Assembly: GCF_009909235.1 (NCBI RefSeq)
Contig: NZ_JAAAPO010000008.1
Coordinates: 51,989-115,988 of the forward strand
Direction: 5' to 3'
Length of the DNA stretch: 64,000 nt
Source of the DNA: Novosphingobium ovatum
GTDB lineage: Bacteria; Pseudomonadota; Alphaproteobacteria; Sphingomonadales; Sphingomonadaceae
The position numbers were made by a program, and so were the translations under genes. Shown here in pieces: positions 18,224-28,410 of this stretch (position 1 is its first letter; every line of letters starts with the position of its first letter). The notes beneath the pieces are model-generated. The model was not told the DNA's origin. It ran no database searches and saw only the letters and a list, made by a program, of their open reading frames with translations.

Positions 18224-19093
18224 TCAGCGCGTGGGCACCGGCGTTTCGCCGCTGTAATCGTAAAAGCCCTTGCCTGCCTTGCGGCCGACCCAGCCCGCCT
18301 CGACATATTTGCGCAGCAGCGGCGCGGGGCGGTACTTGCTGTCGCCGGTCGCGTCCAGATAGACCAGCATGATCTCGAGCAGCGTGTCCAGACCGATGAA
18401 GTCGGCCAGTTCCAGCGGCCCCATCGGATGGGCCAGACCCAGCTTCACGCCCTTGTCGATGTCGACGATGCTGCCGGTGCCATTGCCCAGCACAAAGATC
18501 GCCTCGTTGATAAACGGCACAAAGATGCGGTTGACGACAAAACCCGGATCATCCTGCGCCAGCACCACCTGCTTGCCCAGCTTCTCGCCCAGCGCCACAG
18601 TGGCTTCGGTCGTGGCCTTTGACGTGCCCAGGCCGGGGATCACCTCGACCAGCTGCATCACCGGCACGGGGTTGAAGAAATGCATGCCGACAAAACGCGC
18701 CGGATCGGGCGAACCCTGCGACATGCGCGTGATCGAGATCGACGAGGTGTTCGAGGCCAGAATGCCATCGGCGCGCAGCACCTTGCCGGCGGCCTCAAAG
18801 ATCTTCATCTTGACCGCTTCACGCTCGGTCGCGGCCTCGATGATCAGGTCGGCCTCGGACATGGGGGCGTATTCGCCCACGGGCGTGATGCGCGCCATAA
18901 TCGCAGCGGCGGCCTCGGCCGTCATCTTCTCGCGCGAAACCAGACGGTCCAGCCCCTTGCCGATCTTGGCCTTGCCCTTTTCGGCGGCGTCCAGACTGAT
19001 GTCGGACAGCACCACATCAATGCCCACCTGCGCCGCGGTCTGCGCGATGCCGCTGCCCATCTGGCCGGCACCAATCACGCCAATCTTCTGCAT
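18224..19093 (-). CDS. 3-hydroxyacyl-CoA (3-hydroxybutyryl-CoA) dehydrogenase
   Basis: 289 aa from the ATG at 19093, which has AGGAGAA upstream; a longer frame to 19285 gives an implausible extension. N-terminal NAD domain ([22 protein letters not shown]), catalytic His region [17 protein letters not shown], and C-terminal dimer domain ending [12 protein letters not shown]. It oxidises (S)-3-hydroxyacyl-CoA to 3-ketoacyl-CoA with NAD. Last gene of the branched-chain operon, 49 nt after the enoyl-CoA hydratase gene. Confidence 0.95.
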   Translation of the reverse strand: MQKIGVIGAGQMGSGIAQTAAQVGIDVVLSDISLDAAEKGKAKIGKGLDRLVSREKMTAEAAAAIMARITPVGEYAPMSEADLIIEAATEREAVKMKIFEAAGKVLRADGILASNTSSISITRMSQGSPDPARFVGMHFFNPVPVMQLVEVIPGLGTSKATTEATVALGEKLGKQVVLAQDDPGFVVNRIFVPFINEAIFVLGNGTGSIVDIDKGVKLGLAHPMGPLELADFIGLDTLLEIMLVYLDATGDSKYRPAPLLRKYVEAGWVGRKAGKGFYDYSGETPVPTR

Positions 19094-19142
19094 GTTGTTC
19101 TCCTGTCTCAGGCGGGCGGCACGCATGCCACCCTTTGTCCGG

Positions 19143-19934
19143 TTATTGGCCGGTGAATTGAGGTTTGCGCTTTTGCCCAAAGGCGGCGATCGCCTCGGCA
19201 AAGTCGGCAGTATAGCCGCAAATTCGCTGATTATCGCGTTCGCAGTCAAGGCTTTGCGCAAAGTCCTGTGACAGCGCGGCGGCAACCTGTGAACGGATCA
19301 GCCCGATCGCCCGCGTTGGCCCGGCCGCCAGCTTGGCCGCCAGCGCCTGCGCCGTTTCCAGCACCGCGTCATCAGCCACCACGCGGGTCACAAGACCCGC
19401 GGCCTTCGCCTCGGCCAGCGGCATGCGGTCGCCCGTCAACGCCATGTCCAGCGCCCGCGCACGCCCGGCCGAGCGCGCGATCAGCCATGTCGCACCCGCA
19501 TCCGGCACCAACCCGATGTTGACAAAGGCCAGCAGCAGATAGCCGCCCTCGCCGCCCACCACGATATCGCCCGCCAGCGCAAGGCTGACGCCCGCGCCTG
19601 CCGCCGGACCGTTCAGCGCGGTCACCACCGGCACCGGCAGCGCCGCCAGCTTGCGCAGGAACGGGTTGTAATCGGCCTCGATCAGGTCGCCCAGATCCTC
19701 GGGCAGGCCTTCATAGCCCGCGCCATCAGGCTGAATATCCGCGCCCGAGCAAAAGAACCGCCCAGCCCCGGTCAGCACCAGCGCCCGCGCCCCATCGGCC
19801 AGCGCCGCGTCGATCGCGGCGGCCAGCTCGACAAAGACCGCTGGCGTCAGCGCGTTCAGCTTGTCCGGGCGGTTCAGCGTCAGGGTCGTGACCGCCCCTT
19901 CGGCCTGCGCGGTGATAAAGCGGTAATCAGCCAT
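19143..19934 (-). CDS. Enoyl-CoA hydratase/isomerase (PaaG-like)
   Basis: 263 aa. Crotonase fold: [16 protein letters not shown], the CoA/oxyanion segment [13 protein letters not shown], and [23 protein letters not shown]. The acidic position usual for hydratases in the second segment (GxGxxLALAxD) is partly replaced, as in isomerase-type PaaG members, so hydratase versus isomerase is open. The start codon overlaps the thiolase stop (ATGA), showing coupling. Confidence 0.88.
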   Translation of the reverse strand: MADYRFITAQAEGAVTTLTLNRPDKLNALTPAVFVELAAAIDAALADGARALVLTGAGRFFCSGADIQPDGAGYEGLPEDLGDLIEADYNPFLRKLAALPVPVVTALNGPAAGAGVSLALAGDIVVGGEGGYLLLAFVNIGLVPDAGATWLIARSAGRARALDMALTGDRMPLAEAKAAGLVTRVVADDAVLETAQALAAKLAAGPTRAIGLIRSQVAAALSQDFAQSLDCERDNQRICGYTADFAEAIAAFGQKRKPQFTGQ

Positions 19935-21121
19935 CAGACGCGCTCAATAATCATGGCGATACCCTGACCGCCGCCGATGCACATGGTGATCAGGCCATAG
20001 CGCCCGCCCGTGCGGCGCAGCTCATAGGCGGCCTTGATCGTCAGGATCGCGCCGGTCGCGCCCACCGGATGGCCCAGCGCAACGCCGCTGCCATTGGGGT
20101 TCAGCTTTTCGGGGTCAAAGCCCAGTTCGCGCGCCACGCCCAAGGCTTGGGCGGCAAAGGCCTCGTTCGCCTCGATCACATCCATGTCAGCCAGCGTCAG
20201 ACCGGCGCGGGCCAGCGCCACCGGCACCGCCTTGACCGGGCCCAGACCCATCAGTTCCGGCTCCACACCGGCATGGCCCCACGCGACGATCTTGGCCAGC
20301 GGGGTCGCGCCCTTGGCGGCAACCACATCGCCCGTCGCCAGCACCACAGCCGCCGCGCCGTCATTGATGCCGCTGGCGTTGGCGGCGGTGACGGTGCCGT
20401 CCTTCTTGAACACCGGCTTCATCGCGCCCAGCGTTTCGAGCGTGGTATCGCCGCGCGGATGCTCATCGGTGTCGACCACGGTCACGCCCTTGCGGGTCTT
20501 GATCTCGATGGGCAGGATCTGCTCTTTAAAGCGGCCCTCGGCGATGGCGCGGGCGGCGCGCTGGTGGCCTTCGACCGCCAAGGCATCCTGATCGGCGCGG
20601 CTCACCTGGCATTTTTCCGCCACGTTTTCCGCCGTAATGCCCATGTGGAACCCGCCGATGGGATCGGACAGCGTCTGCACCAGCGCGTCGACCAGCGTGG
20701 CATCGCCCATCTTGCGGCCCCAGCGCTGACCATGGTCATGATAGGGCGCGTTCGACATGCTTTCCGCGCCGCCCGCGACCGTGATCGATGCCTCGCCCAG
20801 CTTCATCATCTGGGCTGCCGACACGATCGCCTGCAGGCCCGAACCGCACAAGCGGTTGACCGTCAGCGCGGGCGTTTCGATCGGCAGACCACCGTTCAGC
20901 GCCGCCACACGGGCCAGATAGGCGTCCTTGGCGCTGGTGTGGATCACCTGCCCCATCACCACATGGCCGACCTCCGCGGGGGCGATACCGGCGCGGGCAA
21001 CGGCCTCGGCGATTACCTTGCCGCCCAGTTCGGCCGCACCCAGCGACTTCAAACCGCCGCCAAAATCGCCAATCGCGGTGCGCACGCCCGCCAGAATATA
21101 GATGTCCGAAGCCTGAGTCAT
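19934..21121 (-). CDS. Acetyl-CoA C-acyltransferase (thiolase)
   Basis: 395 aa from the ATG at 21121; the longer frame to 21226 adds an Arg-rich tail. Canonical thiolase: nucleophile Cys in VNRLCGSGLQAI, GHPVGATGA with catalytic His, and CIGGGQG with the second Cys. It cleaves 3-ketoacyl-CoA with CoA (or condenses acetyl-CoA). Unlike the thiolase-like protein at 53734, all catalytic residues are present. Coupled to the downstream hydratase gene. Confidence 0.95.
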   Translation of the reverse strand: MTQASDIYILAGVRTAIGDFGGGLKSLGAAELGGKVIAEAVARAGIAPAEVGHVVMGQVIHTSAKDAYLARVAALNGGLPIETPALTVNRLCGSGLQAIVSAAQMMKLGEASITVAGGAESMSNAPYHDHGQRWGRKMGDATLVDALVQTLSDPIGGFHMGITAENVAEKCQVSRADQDALAVEGHQRAARAIAEGRFKEQILPIEIKTRKGVTVVDTDEHPRGDTTLETLGAMKPVFKKDGTVTAANASGINDGAAAVVLATGDVVAAKGATPLAKIVAWGHAGVEPELMGLGPVKAVPVALARAGLTLADMDVIEANEAFAAQALGVARELGFDPEKLNPNGSGVALGHPVGATGAILTIKAAYELRRTGGRYGLITMCIGGGQGIAMIIERV

Positions 21122-21170
21122 GTCGTGTGTTCCATGTTTGCGCCGCACGGCTAATGCCGGGCGCGAATGA

Positions 21171-22046
21171 TTACAGCGTCTTGATAATGGCCGAAAAATC
21201 GACCCCGCCCTGACCCGCTTCGGCAAAGGCCGAATAGAGTTCCTCGGCGCGGTGGCCCATCGGCACCGGCGCGCCCACCTCGTCGGCGGCGGCCATGGCC
21301 AGCTTCAGGTCCTTGAGCATCAACGCGCTGGCAAAGCCACCCTGATAGCCGTTGTCGGCCGGCGACTGCGGGCCAACGCCGGGCACCGGACAATAGGACG
21401 TCATCGACCAGCACTGGCCCGACGCCTTGGACGAGATGTCGTAGAAGGTCTGCAGGTCCAGCCCCAGCCGCTGCGCCAGCGCAAAGGTCTCGCAGGTCGC
21501 CACCATCGAGGCGCCCAGCAGCATGTTGTTGCAGATCTTGGCCGCCTGCCCCGCGCCGCTGTCCCCGGCATGGATCACCGCCTTGCCCATGGCCGCCAGG
21601 ATCGGTTCGGCCGCGGCAAAGGCATCCTGCGCACCGCCGACCATGAACGTCAGCGTGCCGCCATTGGCCGCCGCGATCCCGCCCGATACCGGCGCGTCGA
21701 CCATGGCATAGCCGGCCGCCGCCGCATCCGCCGCCACCTTGCGCGCGGTCGCCACGTCAATGGTCGAACAGTCCAGCAACAGCGCGTCCGTGGGCGCGTG
21801 GCCGATCACGTCATTGGCATAAACGCTGGCGACAATCGCGCCATTGGGCAACATCGAGACCACCGCCTGCGCGCCAGCCACCGCTTCGCGCACGGTGTCA
21901 AACGTCGCGCAGCCGTTTTCGCGGGCGCGGGCCTGCGCATCGGCCGACAGGTCAAAGGCGTGGACGCTGTGCCCGGCCTTGACCAGATTGGCGGCCATGC
22001 CACCCCCCATGTTGCCCAGGCCGATAAAGGCGATCTGCATTGTCAC
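21171..22046 (-). CDS. mmsB: 3-hydroxyisobutyrate dehydrogenase
   Basis: 291 aa, typical. NAD-binding start IAFIGLGNMGGGMAANLVKAGH, substrate motif DAPVSGGIAAANGGTLTFMVGG, and catalytic Lys in GAGQAAKICNNMLLG. It oxidises 3-hydroxyisobutyrate to methylmalonate semialdehyde in valine breakdown, feeding MmsA encoded in the same operon. 49 nt upstream of the thiolase gene. Confidence 0.96.
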   Translation of the reverse strand: MTMQIAFIGLGNMGGGMAANLVKAGHSVHAFDLSADAQARARENGCATFDTVREAVAGAQAVVSMLPNGAIVASVYANDVIGHAPTDALLLDCSTIDVATARKVAADAAAAGYAMVDAPVSGGIAAANGGTLTFMVGGAQDAFAAAEPILAAMGKAVIHAGDSGAGQAAKICNNMLLGASMVATCETFALAQRLGLDLQTFYDISSKASGQCWSMTSYCPVPGVGPQSPADNGYQGGFASALMLKDLKLAMAAADEVGAPVPMGHRAEELYSAFAEAGQGGVDFSAIIKTL

Positions 22047-22141
22047 TCTCCCAAAACTGTTGTGGCAGGCGGCGCGTTTGGCCGCCCGGCCTGCCGTGAT
22101 CGGCGGGCGCTGGCCGCCCGCCCTGCCCCGATCAACCGGGC

Positions 22142-22924
22142 TTAACGCCCCTTCCAGACCCCGGCGCGCTTCTCGACAAAGGCCTTCATGCCCTCGGCCT
22201 TGTCCTCGCTGGCGGTCAGCACCTGGAACATGCGGCGTTCGGCCAGCAGGCCATGGTCCAGCGTCGTTTCAAACGCGATATTGACCATTTCCTTGTTCAT
22301 CTTGGCGGCCATCGGCGGCATGCCGGCGATGATCTCGGCGGTCTTCAGCGCGTCAGCCAACAGATCGGCCAGCGGCACCACGCGGCTGACCAGACCCGAA
22401 CGCTCGGCCTCGGCGGCGTCCATCATGCGGCCCGTCAGGCACATGTCCATCGCCTTGGACTTGCCCACGGCGCGGGCCAGACGCTGCGACCCGCCCATGC
22501 CGGGCGCCACGCCCAGCTTGATTTCCGGCTGGCCGAACTTGGCGTTTTCGGACGCGATGATGAAATCGGCCATCATCGCCAGCTCGCACCCGCCGCCCAG
22601 CGCAAAGCCGTTGACGGCCGCAATCCACGGCTTGCGGGTGGTCTTGACGATCTGGCTGGTCCAGCCCGAGAAGAAGTCCTCGTTGAAGAAGTCGGCGGCG
22701 GGCTTGTCGGCCATTTCCTTGATGTCGGCACCCGCGGCAAAGGCCTTTTCGCCGCTGCCGGTGATGACCGCGCAGCCAAGCGAGGCATCGGCCTCAAACG
22801 CGGCAAAGGCCTCGATCAGCTCGGCCAGCACCTGCGAGTTCAGGGCGTTCAATGCCTGCGGACGGTTCAGCGTGATCAGGCACACCGCGCCCCGGTTTTC
22901 GACCAGAATCATTTCATAGCTCAT
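22142..22924 (-). CDS. Enoyl-CoA hydratase (valine pathway, methacrylyl-CoA hydration likely)
   Basis: 260 aa from the ATG at 22924, which overlaps the preceding stop as ATGA; an in-frame ATG at 22936 is also possible. Crotonase signature residues are intact: [30 protein letters not shown] with catalytic Glu, and [17 protein letters not shown] with the second catalytic Glu. In the operon's context it should hydrate methacrylyl-CoA to 3-hydroxyisobutyryl-CoA; broad short-chain activity is equally possible. Confidence 0.94.
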   Translation of the reverse strand: MSYEMILVENRGAVCLITLNRPQALNALNSQVLAELIEAFAAFEADASLGCAVITGSGEKAFAAGADIKEMADKPAADFFNEDFFSGWTSQIVKTTRKPWIAAVNGFALGGGCELAMMADFIIASENAKFGQPEIKLGVAPGMGGSQRLARAVGKSKAMDMCLTGRMMDAAEAERSGLVSRVVPLADLLADALKTAEIIAGMPPMAAKMNKEMVNIAFETTLDHGLLAERRMFQVLTASEDKAEGMKAFVEKRAGVWKGR

Positions 22925-23991
22925 AGGGGGCTCCATTCCTCATTGGCGGGCAAAGGCGCAAAGATGGCATCAACCATCGCCTCGGTCACGCCTTCGGGCG
23001 TGGCGGGCTGCCATTGCGGCGCATTGTCCTTGTCAACGATCACCGCGCGCACGCCCTCGGCAAAGTCGGGCAGGACCAGCACACGGGCCGCGATGCGGTA
23101 TTCCATCACCATTTCAGCGGCAAAATCGGCGTTTTTCAGGCTCTCGTGGATCTCACGCAAAGACACCTTGCAGGCCTGCGGGCTCTTGGTCCGCAATGCC
23201 GCCAATTCCTTTTGCGCCCATTCGCCATTATCGGCGCTCAGGCTGGACAGGATCGCCTCCAGCGTGGGCTGGCCAAAATGGCGCGCGATGTCATCGGCAT
23301 GGGCCGACAGCTTGGACGGCGGCGGCGTTTCGCTCAGGGCGTTGAGCACGGTGGCGATGTCCTCTCCGGCGGCAATGCGCGCCTTGGCATCGGCCAGCGC
23401 GTCTGTCGGCAGATAATGCGTCGACAGGCCCGCCCATACGCAATCGGCGCCATCAATCCGCCCACCGGTCACCGCCAGGAACGTGCCGACATGGCCCTTC
23501 AGCCGCGAGAGATACCAGCCCCCGCCCACATCCGGGAACAGGCCGATGCCGGTTTCGGGCATGGCATAGCGGGTGTTGGCGGTCGCCACGCGGAACCGCG
23601 CGGGCTGGCTGATGCCCACGCCCCCGCCCATGGTGATGCCGTCCATGAAGGCCACGATCGGCTTGCCACCCGAGCGCTCCTCAAAGGTGAACATCTGATG
23701 GTTCAGGCGGTATTCGGACCAAAAGAACGCCCGGCCCGACGCGCCATTGTCGGTCAATGCCGATTGGCGCAACAGGTTGATGTCCCCGCCAGAGCAGAAC
23801 CCCCTGCCCTCAGCATGCTCGACAATCACCACCTGTACGGCGGGGTCATCGGCCCACTGGCTCAGCGCGTCGCTCATCGCGTCGCACATGGCATGGGTCA
23901 GGGCATGGATCGCCTTGGGCCGGTTGAGCGACAGGATGCCCGCAGCCCCCTCGCGCCGGATGATCACGTCGTCGGTCATGGTGTCACTCAC
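22921..23991 (-). CDS. 3-hydroxyisobutyryl-CoA hydrolase
   Basis: 356 aa. Crotonase-superfamily member of the ECH_2/HIBYL-CoA hydrolase type: [37 protein letters not shown], and [21 protein letters not shown] with the family's catalytic Glu and the Asp typical of hydrolases. It releases free 3-hydroxyisobutyrate for MmsB. The GTG at 23991 overlaps the dehydrogenase stop (GTGA); an ATG at 23979 (MTDDVII) is the alternative. Confidence 0.94.
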   Translation of the reverse strand: MSDTMTDDVIIRREGAAGILSLNRPKAIHALTHAMCDAMSDALSQWADDPAVQVVIVEHAEGRGFCSGGDINLLRQSALTDNGASGRAFFWSEYRLNHQMFTFEERSGGKPIVAFMDGITMGGGVGISQPARFRVATANTRYAMPETGIGLFPDVGGGWYLSRLKGHVGTFLAVTGGRIDGADCVWAGLSTHYLPTDALADAKARIAAGEDIATVLNALSETPPPSKLSAHADDIARHFGQPTLEAILSSLSADNGEWAQKELAALRTKSPQACKVSLREIHESLKNADFAAEMVMEYRIAARVLVLPDFAEGVRAVIVDKDNAPQWQPATPEGVTEAMVDAIFAPLPANEEWSPL

Positions 23992-25130
23992 TTCAACAGG
24001 TCGCGGCCGATGATCAGGCGCATCACCTCATTCGTGCCTTCCAGAATGCGGTGGACGCGCAGGTCGCGCCAGAAACGCTCGATCGGATAGTCGCGCAAAT
24101 AGCCATAGCCGCCAAACATCTGCAACGCCCGGTCAACGATCGCGCTGCCGTTGTCGGTCGCCAGCTTCTTGGCCATGGCGGAAAAGCGCGTCTTGTCCGG
24201 CGCATTCGCGGTGATCTTGGCCGCCGCCAGATAGAGCAGCGCGCGCGAGGCCTCCAGATCGGTGGCCATGTCGGCCAGCACGAACTGGGTGTTCTGGAAA
24301 TCGGCAATGGCGCGGCCAAACTGCTTGCGATCCTTGGTATATTGGATCGCCTCGTCGATGCAGCGCTGCGCGCCGCCCAGCGAGCAGGCGCCGATATTGA
24401 CGCGCCCGCCGTCCAAACCGGCCATGGCGATCTTGAAGCCTTCGCCCTCCGCGCCCAGACGGTTGGTCACGGGGATGCGCACATCCTCCAGAATGACCTG
24501 CGCCGTGGGGCTGGCGTTCCAGCCCAGCTTCTTCTCGGCCGCGCCGAACGAGAGGCCCGGCGTGCCCTTTTCCACCAGCACGCAGGAAATGCCGCGCGGG
24601 GAATCGTCGCCCGTGCGCACCATGATCAGGTACACATCATTCACCCCGCCGCCCGAGATGAACTGCTTCGTCCCGTTCAGCACATAGTGATCGCCATCCC
24701 GGCGCGCGGTGGTGCGCAGCGCGGCGGCGTCCGAACCTGAACCCGGCTCGGTCAGGCAATAGGAGCCCAGCGTATCCATCGCCACCAGTCCGGGCAGATG
24801 GCGCGCCTTCAACGCGTCATCGCCATAGGTGTCGACCATCCAGGCCACCATGTTGTGGATCGAGATGAACGCCGCGATCGTGGGACAGCCATAGGCCATC
24901 GCCTCGATCGCCAGCGCCGCCTCCAGCCGGCCGAGGCCAACGCCCCCGCCGGCCTCGGACACGTAGATCCCGCCAAAGCCCAGCTCGCCCGCCTGTGTCA
25001 TCACCTCGCGCGGGAAGTGATGCTCCTCGTCCCAGCGGGCCGCGTTGGGGGTGATGACATCGGCGGTAAAGCCTTGCGCCATTTCCTGAATGGCGCGCTG
25101 CTCTTCGCTCAGCTCAAACGGGTTGCTCAT
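23988..25130 (-). CDS. Acyl-CoA dehydrogenase, isobutyryl-CoA type likely
   Basis: 380 aa from the ATG at 25130. Flavin-site motif YCLTEPGSGSDAAAL, SGGGVNDVYLIMVRTG, and C-terminal QMFGGYGYLRDYPIERFWRD followed by ILEGTNEVMRLIIGR, where the catalytic Glu of this class lies. Between mmsA and the hydrolase gene, the natural substrate is isobutyryl-CoA (to methacrylyl-CoA), electrons passing to ETF. Starts 16 nt after mmsA. Confidence 0.93.
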   Translation of the reverse strand: MSNPFELSEEQRAIQEMAQGFTADVITPNAARWDEEHHFPREVMTQAGELGFGGIYVSEAGGGVGLGRLEAALAIEAMAYGCPTIAAFISIHNMVAWMVDTYGDDALKARHLPGLVAMDTLGSYCLTEPGSGSDAAALRTTARRDGDHYVLNGTKQFISGGGVNDVYLIMVRTGDDSPRGISCVLVEKGTPGLSFGAAEKKLGWNASPTAQVILEDVRIPVTNRLGAEGEGFKIAMAGLDGGRVNIGACSLGGAQRCIDEAIQYTKDRKQFGRAIADFQNTQFVLADMATDLEASRALLYLAAAKITANAPDKTRFSAMAKKLATDNGSAIVDRALQMFGGYGYLRDYPIERFWRDLRVHRILEGTNEVMRLIIGRDLLK

Positions 25131-25146
25131 GGTTGCTCGCCCTGCC

Positions 25147-26643
25147 TCAACCCATGGTCGGGATGATGAAGGCGTTGCCACCCTCGGGCGAACCATCGGG
25201 CCAGCGGGCGGTGACGGTCTTGACCTTGGTCCAGAACTTCACGCCTTCCATGCCGTGCTGGTTGGTGTCGCCAAAGGCGCTGCGCTTCCACCCGCCAAAG
25301 GTGTGATAGGCCACCGGCACCGGGATCGGCACGTTGATGCCCACCATGCCGACATTGACGCGGGCGGCAAATTCGCGCGCCGCGTGACCGTTTCGGGTAA
25401 AGATCGCCACGCCATTGCCATACTGATGCTTGCTGGGCAGCTCCAGCGCCGTTTCAAAGTCGGGCGCGCGCACCACCTGCAACACCGGGCCAAAGATCTC
25501 GTTGTGATACGAGCTCATCTCGGGCGTCACATGGTCGATCAGCGTCGGGCCGACGAAAAAGCCCTTTTCGTGGCCCTGCAGCACAAAGCCGCGACCATCG
25601 ACCAGGATCTTGCCGCCTTCGGCTTCGCAGGTGTCGATCCAGCTTTCGACGCGGGCCTTGTGCTCGGCGGTGACGACGGGGCCGTAATGGGCGGCCGGGT
25701 CATGGCTGATGCCCACCTGCAGGCTCTCGATCTCGGGGATCAGCTTTTCGAACAGGCGTTCGGCGGTGCCTTCGCCCACCGGCACGACCACCGGCAGCGC
25801 CATGCAGCGTTCGCCCGCCGAGCCAAAGGCCGCGCCCGACAGATCGGCCACCACGCGGTCGATATCGGCGTCCGGCATGACGATGCCGTGGTTCTTGGCG
25901 CCGCCCATGGCCTGCACGCGCTTGCCGTTCTGGGCGCCGCGCTGATAGACATAGTTGGCGATGTCCGAGCTACCGACAAAGCTGATCGCGCCGATCGCCG
26001 GGTGGTCCAGAATGGCGTCGACCATTTCCTTGTCACCATGGACGCATTGCAGCACGCCTTCGGGGGCGCCGGCTTCCAGCATCAGTTCGCACAGGCGCAC
26101 CGGCACCGACGGATCGCGCTCCGAAGGCTTGAGGATAAAGGCATTGCCGCAAGCGATCGCCACGCCAAACATCCACATCGGGATCATGCCCGGGAAGTTG
26201 AACGGCGTGATGCCCGCGCCAATGCCGATCGGCTGACGCATGGAATAGACGTCGATGCCCGGACCCGCACCATAGGTATATTCGCCCTTGAGCGCATGGG
26301 GGATGCCGCAGGCGAACTCGACGACTTCCAGACCGCGCTGGATGTCACCCTTGGCGTCGGCCACAACCTTGCCATGCTCCAGCGCCAGCAGTTCGGCCAG
26401 TTCCTGCATGTTGGCCTCGACCAAGCGCTTGAACTCGAACATCACGCGGGCGCGGCGCTGCGGGTTGGTGGCGGCCCACTTGGGCTGCACTTCCAGCGCC
26501 TTTTGCACGGCCAGGTCCAGCAGGGCGGCATCGCCCAGCGCGACCTGCGCCTGCACTTCACCCGTCGACGGGTTGAAGACATTGGAAAAACGGGTCGAAG
26601 CAGGCGCTGCGCCTCCCGCCAAGAAATGATCGATCATGCGCAT
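25147..26643 (-). CDS. mmsA: CoA-acylating methylmalonate-semialdehyde dehydrogenase
   Basis: 498 aa, full length. ALDH fold: AGITPFNFPGMIPMWMFGVA, FVGSSDIANYVYQRG, and catalytic Cys in GSAGERCMALPVVV. The methylmalonate-semialdehyde-specific GxGERCMA context is present. It makes propionyl-CoA from methylmalonate semialdehyde with NAD and CoA. First gene of the operon. The start at 26643 and the second ATG at 26637 are both possible. Confidence 0.96.
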   Translation of the reverse strand: MRMIDHFLAGGAAPASTRFSNVFNPSTGEVQAQVALGDAALLDLAVQKALEVQPKWAATNPQRRARVMFEFKRLVEANMQELAELLALEHGKVVADAKGDIQRGLEVVEFACGIPHALKGEYTYGAGPGIDVYSMRQPIGIGAGITPFNFPGMIPMWMFGVAIACGNAFILKPSERDPSVPVRLCELMLEAGAPEGVLQCVHGDKEMVDAILDHPAIGAISFVGSSDIANYVYQRGAQNGKRVQAMGGAKNHGIVMPDADIDRVVADLSGAAFGSAGERCMALPVVVPVGEGTAERLFEKLIPEIESLQVGISHDPAAHYGPVVTAEHKARVESWIDTCEAEGGKILVDGRGFVLQGHEKGFFVGPTLIDHVTPEMSSYHNEIFGPVLQVVRAPDFETALELPSKHQYGNGVAIFTRNGHAAREFAARVNVGMVGINVPIPVPVAYHTFGGWKRSAFGDTNQHGMEGVKFWTKVKTVTARWPDGSPEGGNAFIIPTMG

Positions 26644-26772
26644 CTGTCCTGCTCCCTTTTGCGTCTGGATGGGGCGGCGGCAATGCCTGCCCGCCCGTTG
26701 CGACCTCTGGCCGCCTGTTTCACTTGGGGCCCCACATAGCCGCCACCGCTGCGCTGCAACACTGTGCAGAGT

Positions 26773-26800
26773 GTCAGGCAGGCATCACTACCTGCCTGAC
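26773..26800. promoter_or_regulatory. Perfect 10-bp inverted repeat upstream of mmsA
   Basis: GTCAGGCAGG and CCTGCCTGAC separated by 8 nt, 130 bp upstream of mmsA and 12 bp downstream of the NTF2-like gene stop (minus strand). No T-run follows on the minus strand. It could be an operator for the branched-chain operon or a weak terminator. Confidence 0.5.
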
Positions 26801-26811
26801 GCGGTGTGGCT

Positions 26812-27207
26812 TCAGGCCTTGGCCTTGGCGGCGGCGATCACCGGGGCGGGGTCGAAATAATAAGGCTTGATCTCGGCCAGCTTGCCATCGCGGAAGCGGA
26901 AGACTTCGGCGATTTCGGCCGGCGGCAGCGACGGATCGGCAAAGCGCAGCGAGAGCAGCGTCACGCCATAGTCGCCACCCGCCGTCGTCACCACGCGATC
27001 CAGCCCCACCACGTCCAGCGAGCCCATCACCTGGATGAACAGGTCGCGCAGCGCGTGCTTGCCTTCAAAACGGCCTTCCATCGGCAGACCGGCGGCCTCG
27101 GTGATGAAAAAGTCATCGGTCACCAATTCGGCAATCGCGTCCCACTGGCCGGTGCCCGACAGGGCATACAGCTTGTCGACGAATTCGATGATCTGATCGG
27201 GCGTCAT
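26812..27207 (-). CDS. NTF2-like (SnoaL-type) protein 2
   Basis: 131 aa from the ATG at 27207, with AGAGGA about 9 nt upstream; an ATG at 27216 sits directly on that site. Features: IIEFVDKLYALSGTGQWDAIAELVTDDFFITEAAGLP, GVTLLSLRFADPSLPPAEIAEVFRFRDGKLAEIKPYYFDP, typical of the nuclear-transport-factor-2 / ketosteroid-isomerase-like fold. Enzyme or binding protein cannot be decided. It is transcribed towards mmsA but separated from it by 168 bp with an inverted repeat. Confidence 0.78.
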   Translation of the reverse strand: MTPDQIIEFVDKLYALSGTGQWDAIAELVTDDFFITEAAGLPMEGRFEGKHALRDLFIQVMGSLDVVGLDRVVTTAGGDYGVTLLSLRFADPSLPPAEIAEVFRFRDGKLAEIKPYYFDPAPVIAAAKAKA

Positions 27208-27486
27208 TTTCGGCATCCTCTGATTGGTTATTCGTATGCAGCCACCATCGCGCCAAAGCGTCAGGCATAAACCTAGCGAAATGGACAGCGCGCGCCATAT
27301 CCGACAAAAGTTTAAGGGGCCGGGATGACCGACAGGGGATGGTTGGCGGGGAAAATCCGCAAACCTCTTGCCCTGCGCGCCGAACACCCCCATGCTGGGC
27401 ACGGCCAAGGCAGGGCAAACCGCTGGCGCAACAGGATAAAACAATGTCCCACGGGCCAAACGCCGCTCAACGGGACCGGACGAAGG

Positions 27487-27852
27487 ATGATCGGGTACGT
27501 GACTGAGGCAAGCTGGCATCGTTTGGGCGCGGAAAGCGATATCGCCGAAGGCGCGATGCAGGTGCATGTGGTGGGCGGCTGGCATGTGCTGGTGGCGCGC
27601 ACCGATGGCGCGGTGGTGGCGGTCAACGACCGTTGCACCCACGCCGCGGCCAAGCTGTCGACCGGGCGCATCCGGCGCGGCGCGCTGATGTGCCCGCTGC
27701 ATGGCGCGCGCTTTGAACTGGCCGATGGGCGCTGCATCGGCGGGGCCTATCCCAACCTGCGCGCGTTCGAACTGCGCGTGGTGGACGGCATGGTCGAAGT
27801 GCTGGTGCCCGATGCCCCTCCCGGCATGGACGAAACCCCGGTCACCGTCTGA
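27487..27852 (+). CDS. Rieske-type [2Fe-2S] ferredoxin
   Basis: 121 aa from the ATG at 27487; the frame extends upstream but without family similarity. Rieske cluster ligands C50-x-H52 and C69-x2-H72 (DRCTHAAAKL and MCPLHGARFEL). Single domain without signal peptide, so a soluble electron carrier like those of Rieske oxygenase systems. It is the only such ferredoxin in the window and could serve the five oxygenase alpha subunits at 35.6-50 kb. No reductase gene is adjacent. Confidence 0.9.
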   Translation: MIGYVTEASWHRLGAESDIAEGAMQVHVVGGWHVLVARTDGAVVAVNDRCTHAAAKLSTGRIRRGALMCPLHGARFELADGRCIGGAYPNLRAFELRVVDGMVEVLVPDAPPGMDETPVTV

Positions 27853-27960
27853 CGCCTGCGGTCTGACGCGCATCAGGCCAAAGCTGTTCAATGCGATAGG
27901 GTGCGCTGCCCCGCACCCGCGCTATGCTCCCGCCAAACCACACATAACGGGAGTAATGCG

Positions 27961-28389
27961 ATGCCCTATACCGGCCCTGCCGAAGACCGTCAGGCTCTGC
28001 GCGAATTGCTGGAAACCTATGCCGATGCGGTGACGCGCTGTGACGCGGACGCGTGGGGCGCGACTTGGGCGCAGGACGCGCAATGGTCGCTGCCTGACTA
28101 CCCCGAAATCGGCACGACCCATGGCCGCGACGCCATCGTCGCCATGTGGGTCGAGGCGATGAAGCACTACCCCGGCATCATGTTCGAGGCTTGGCCCGGC
28201 AGCATCGAGGTCACCGGCGACACCGCCACCATGCGCTCCTACACCGCCGAGGTCTATGACTGGGCCGATGGCGTGCACCGCGATCGCGGCGTGTACGAAG
28301 ACACCTGCGTCAAGATCGAGGGCCGCTGGTATTTCTCCAGCCGCACCTTCCGCAACATCCACCGCCAGATCGGCCCCAAGGGGCTGTAA
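27961..28389 (+). CDS. NTF2-like (SnoaL-type) protein 3
   Basis: 142 aa from the ATG at 27961, GGGAG 7 nt upstream. EDRQALRELLETYADAVTRCDADAWGATWAQDAQWSLPDYPEIGTTHGRDAIVAMW has the Tyr/Asp/Trp pattern of SnoaL-like enzymes; then VYDWADGVHRDRGVYEDTCVKIEGRWYFSSRTFR. Members include polyketide cyclases, isomerases and dehydratases. The MDR reductase gene follows 21 nt later, so they are probably cotranscribed. Confidence 0.8.
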   Translation: MPYTGPAEDRQALRELLETYADAVTRCDADAWGATWAQDAQWSLPDYPEIGTTHGRDAIVAMWVEAMKHYPGIMFEAWPGSIEVTGDTATMRSYTAEVYDWADGVHRDRGVYEDTCVKIEGRWYFSSRTFRNIHRQIGPKGL

Positions 28390-28410
28390 GGCGCGGATAC
28401 GGACAGACCC

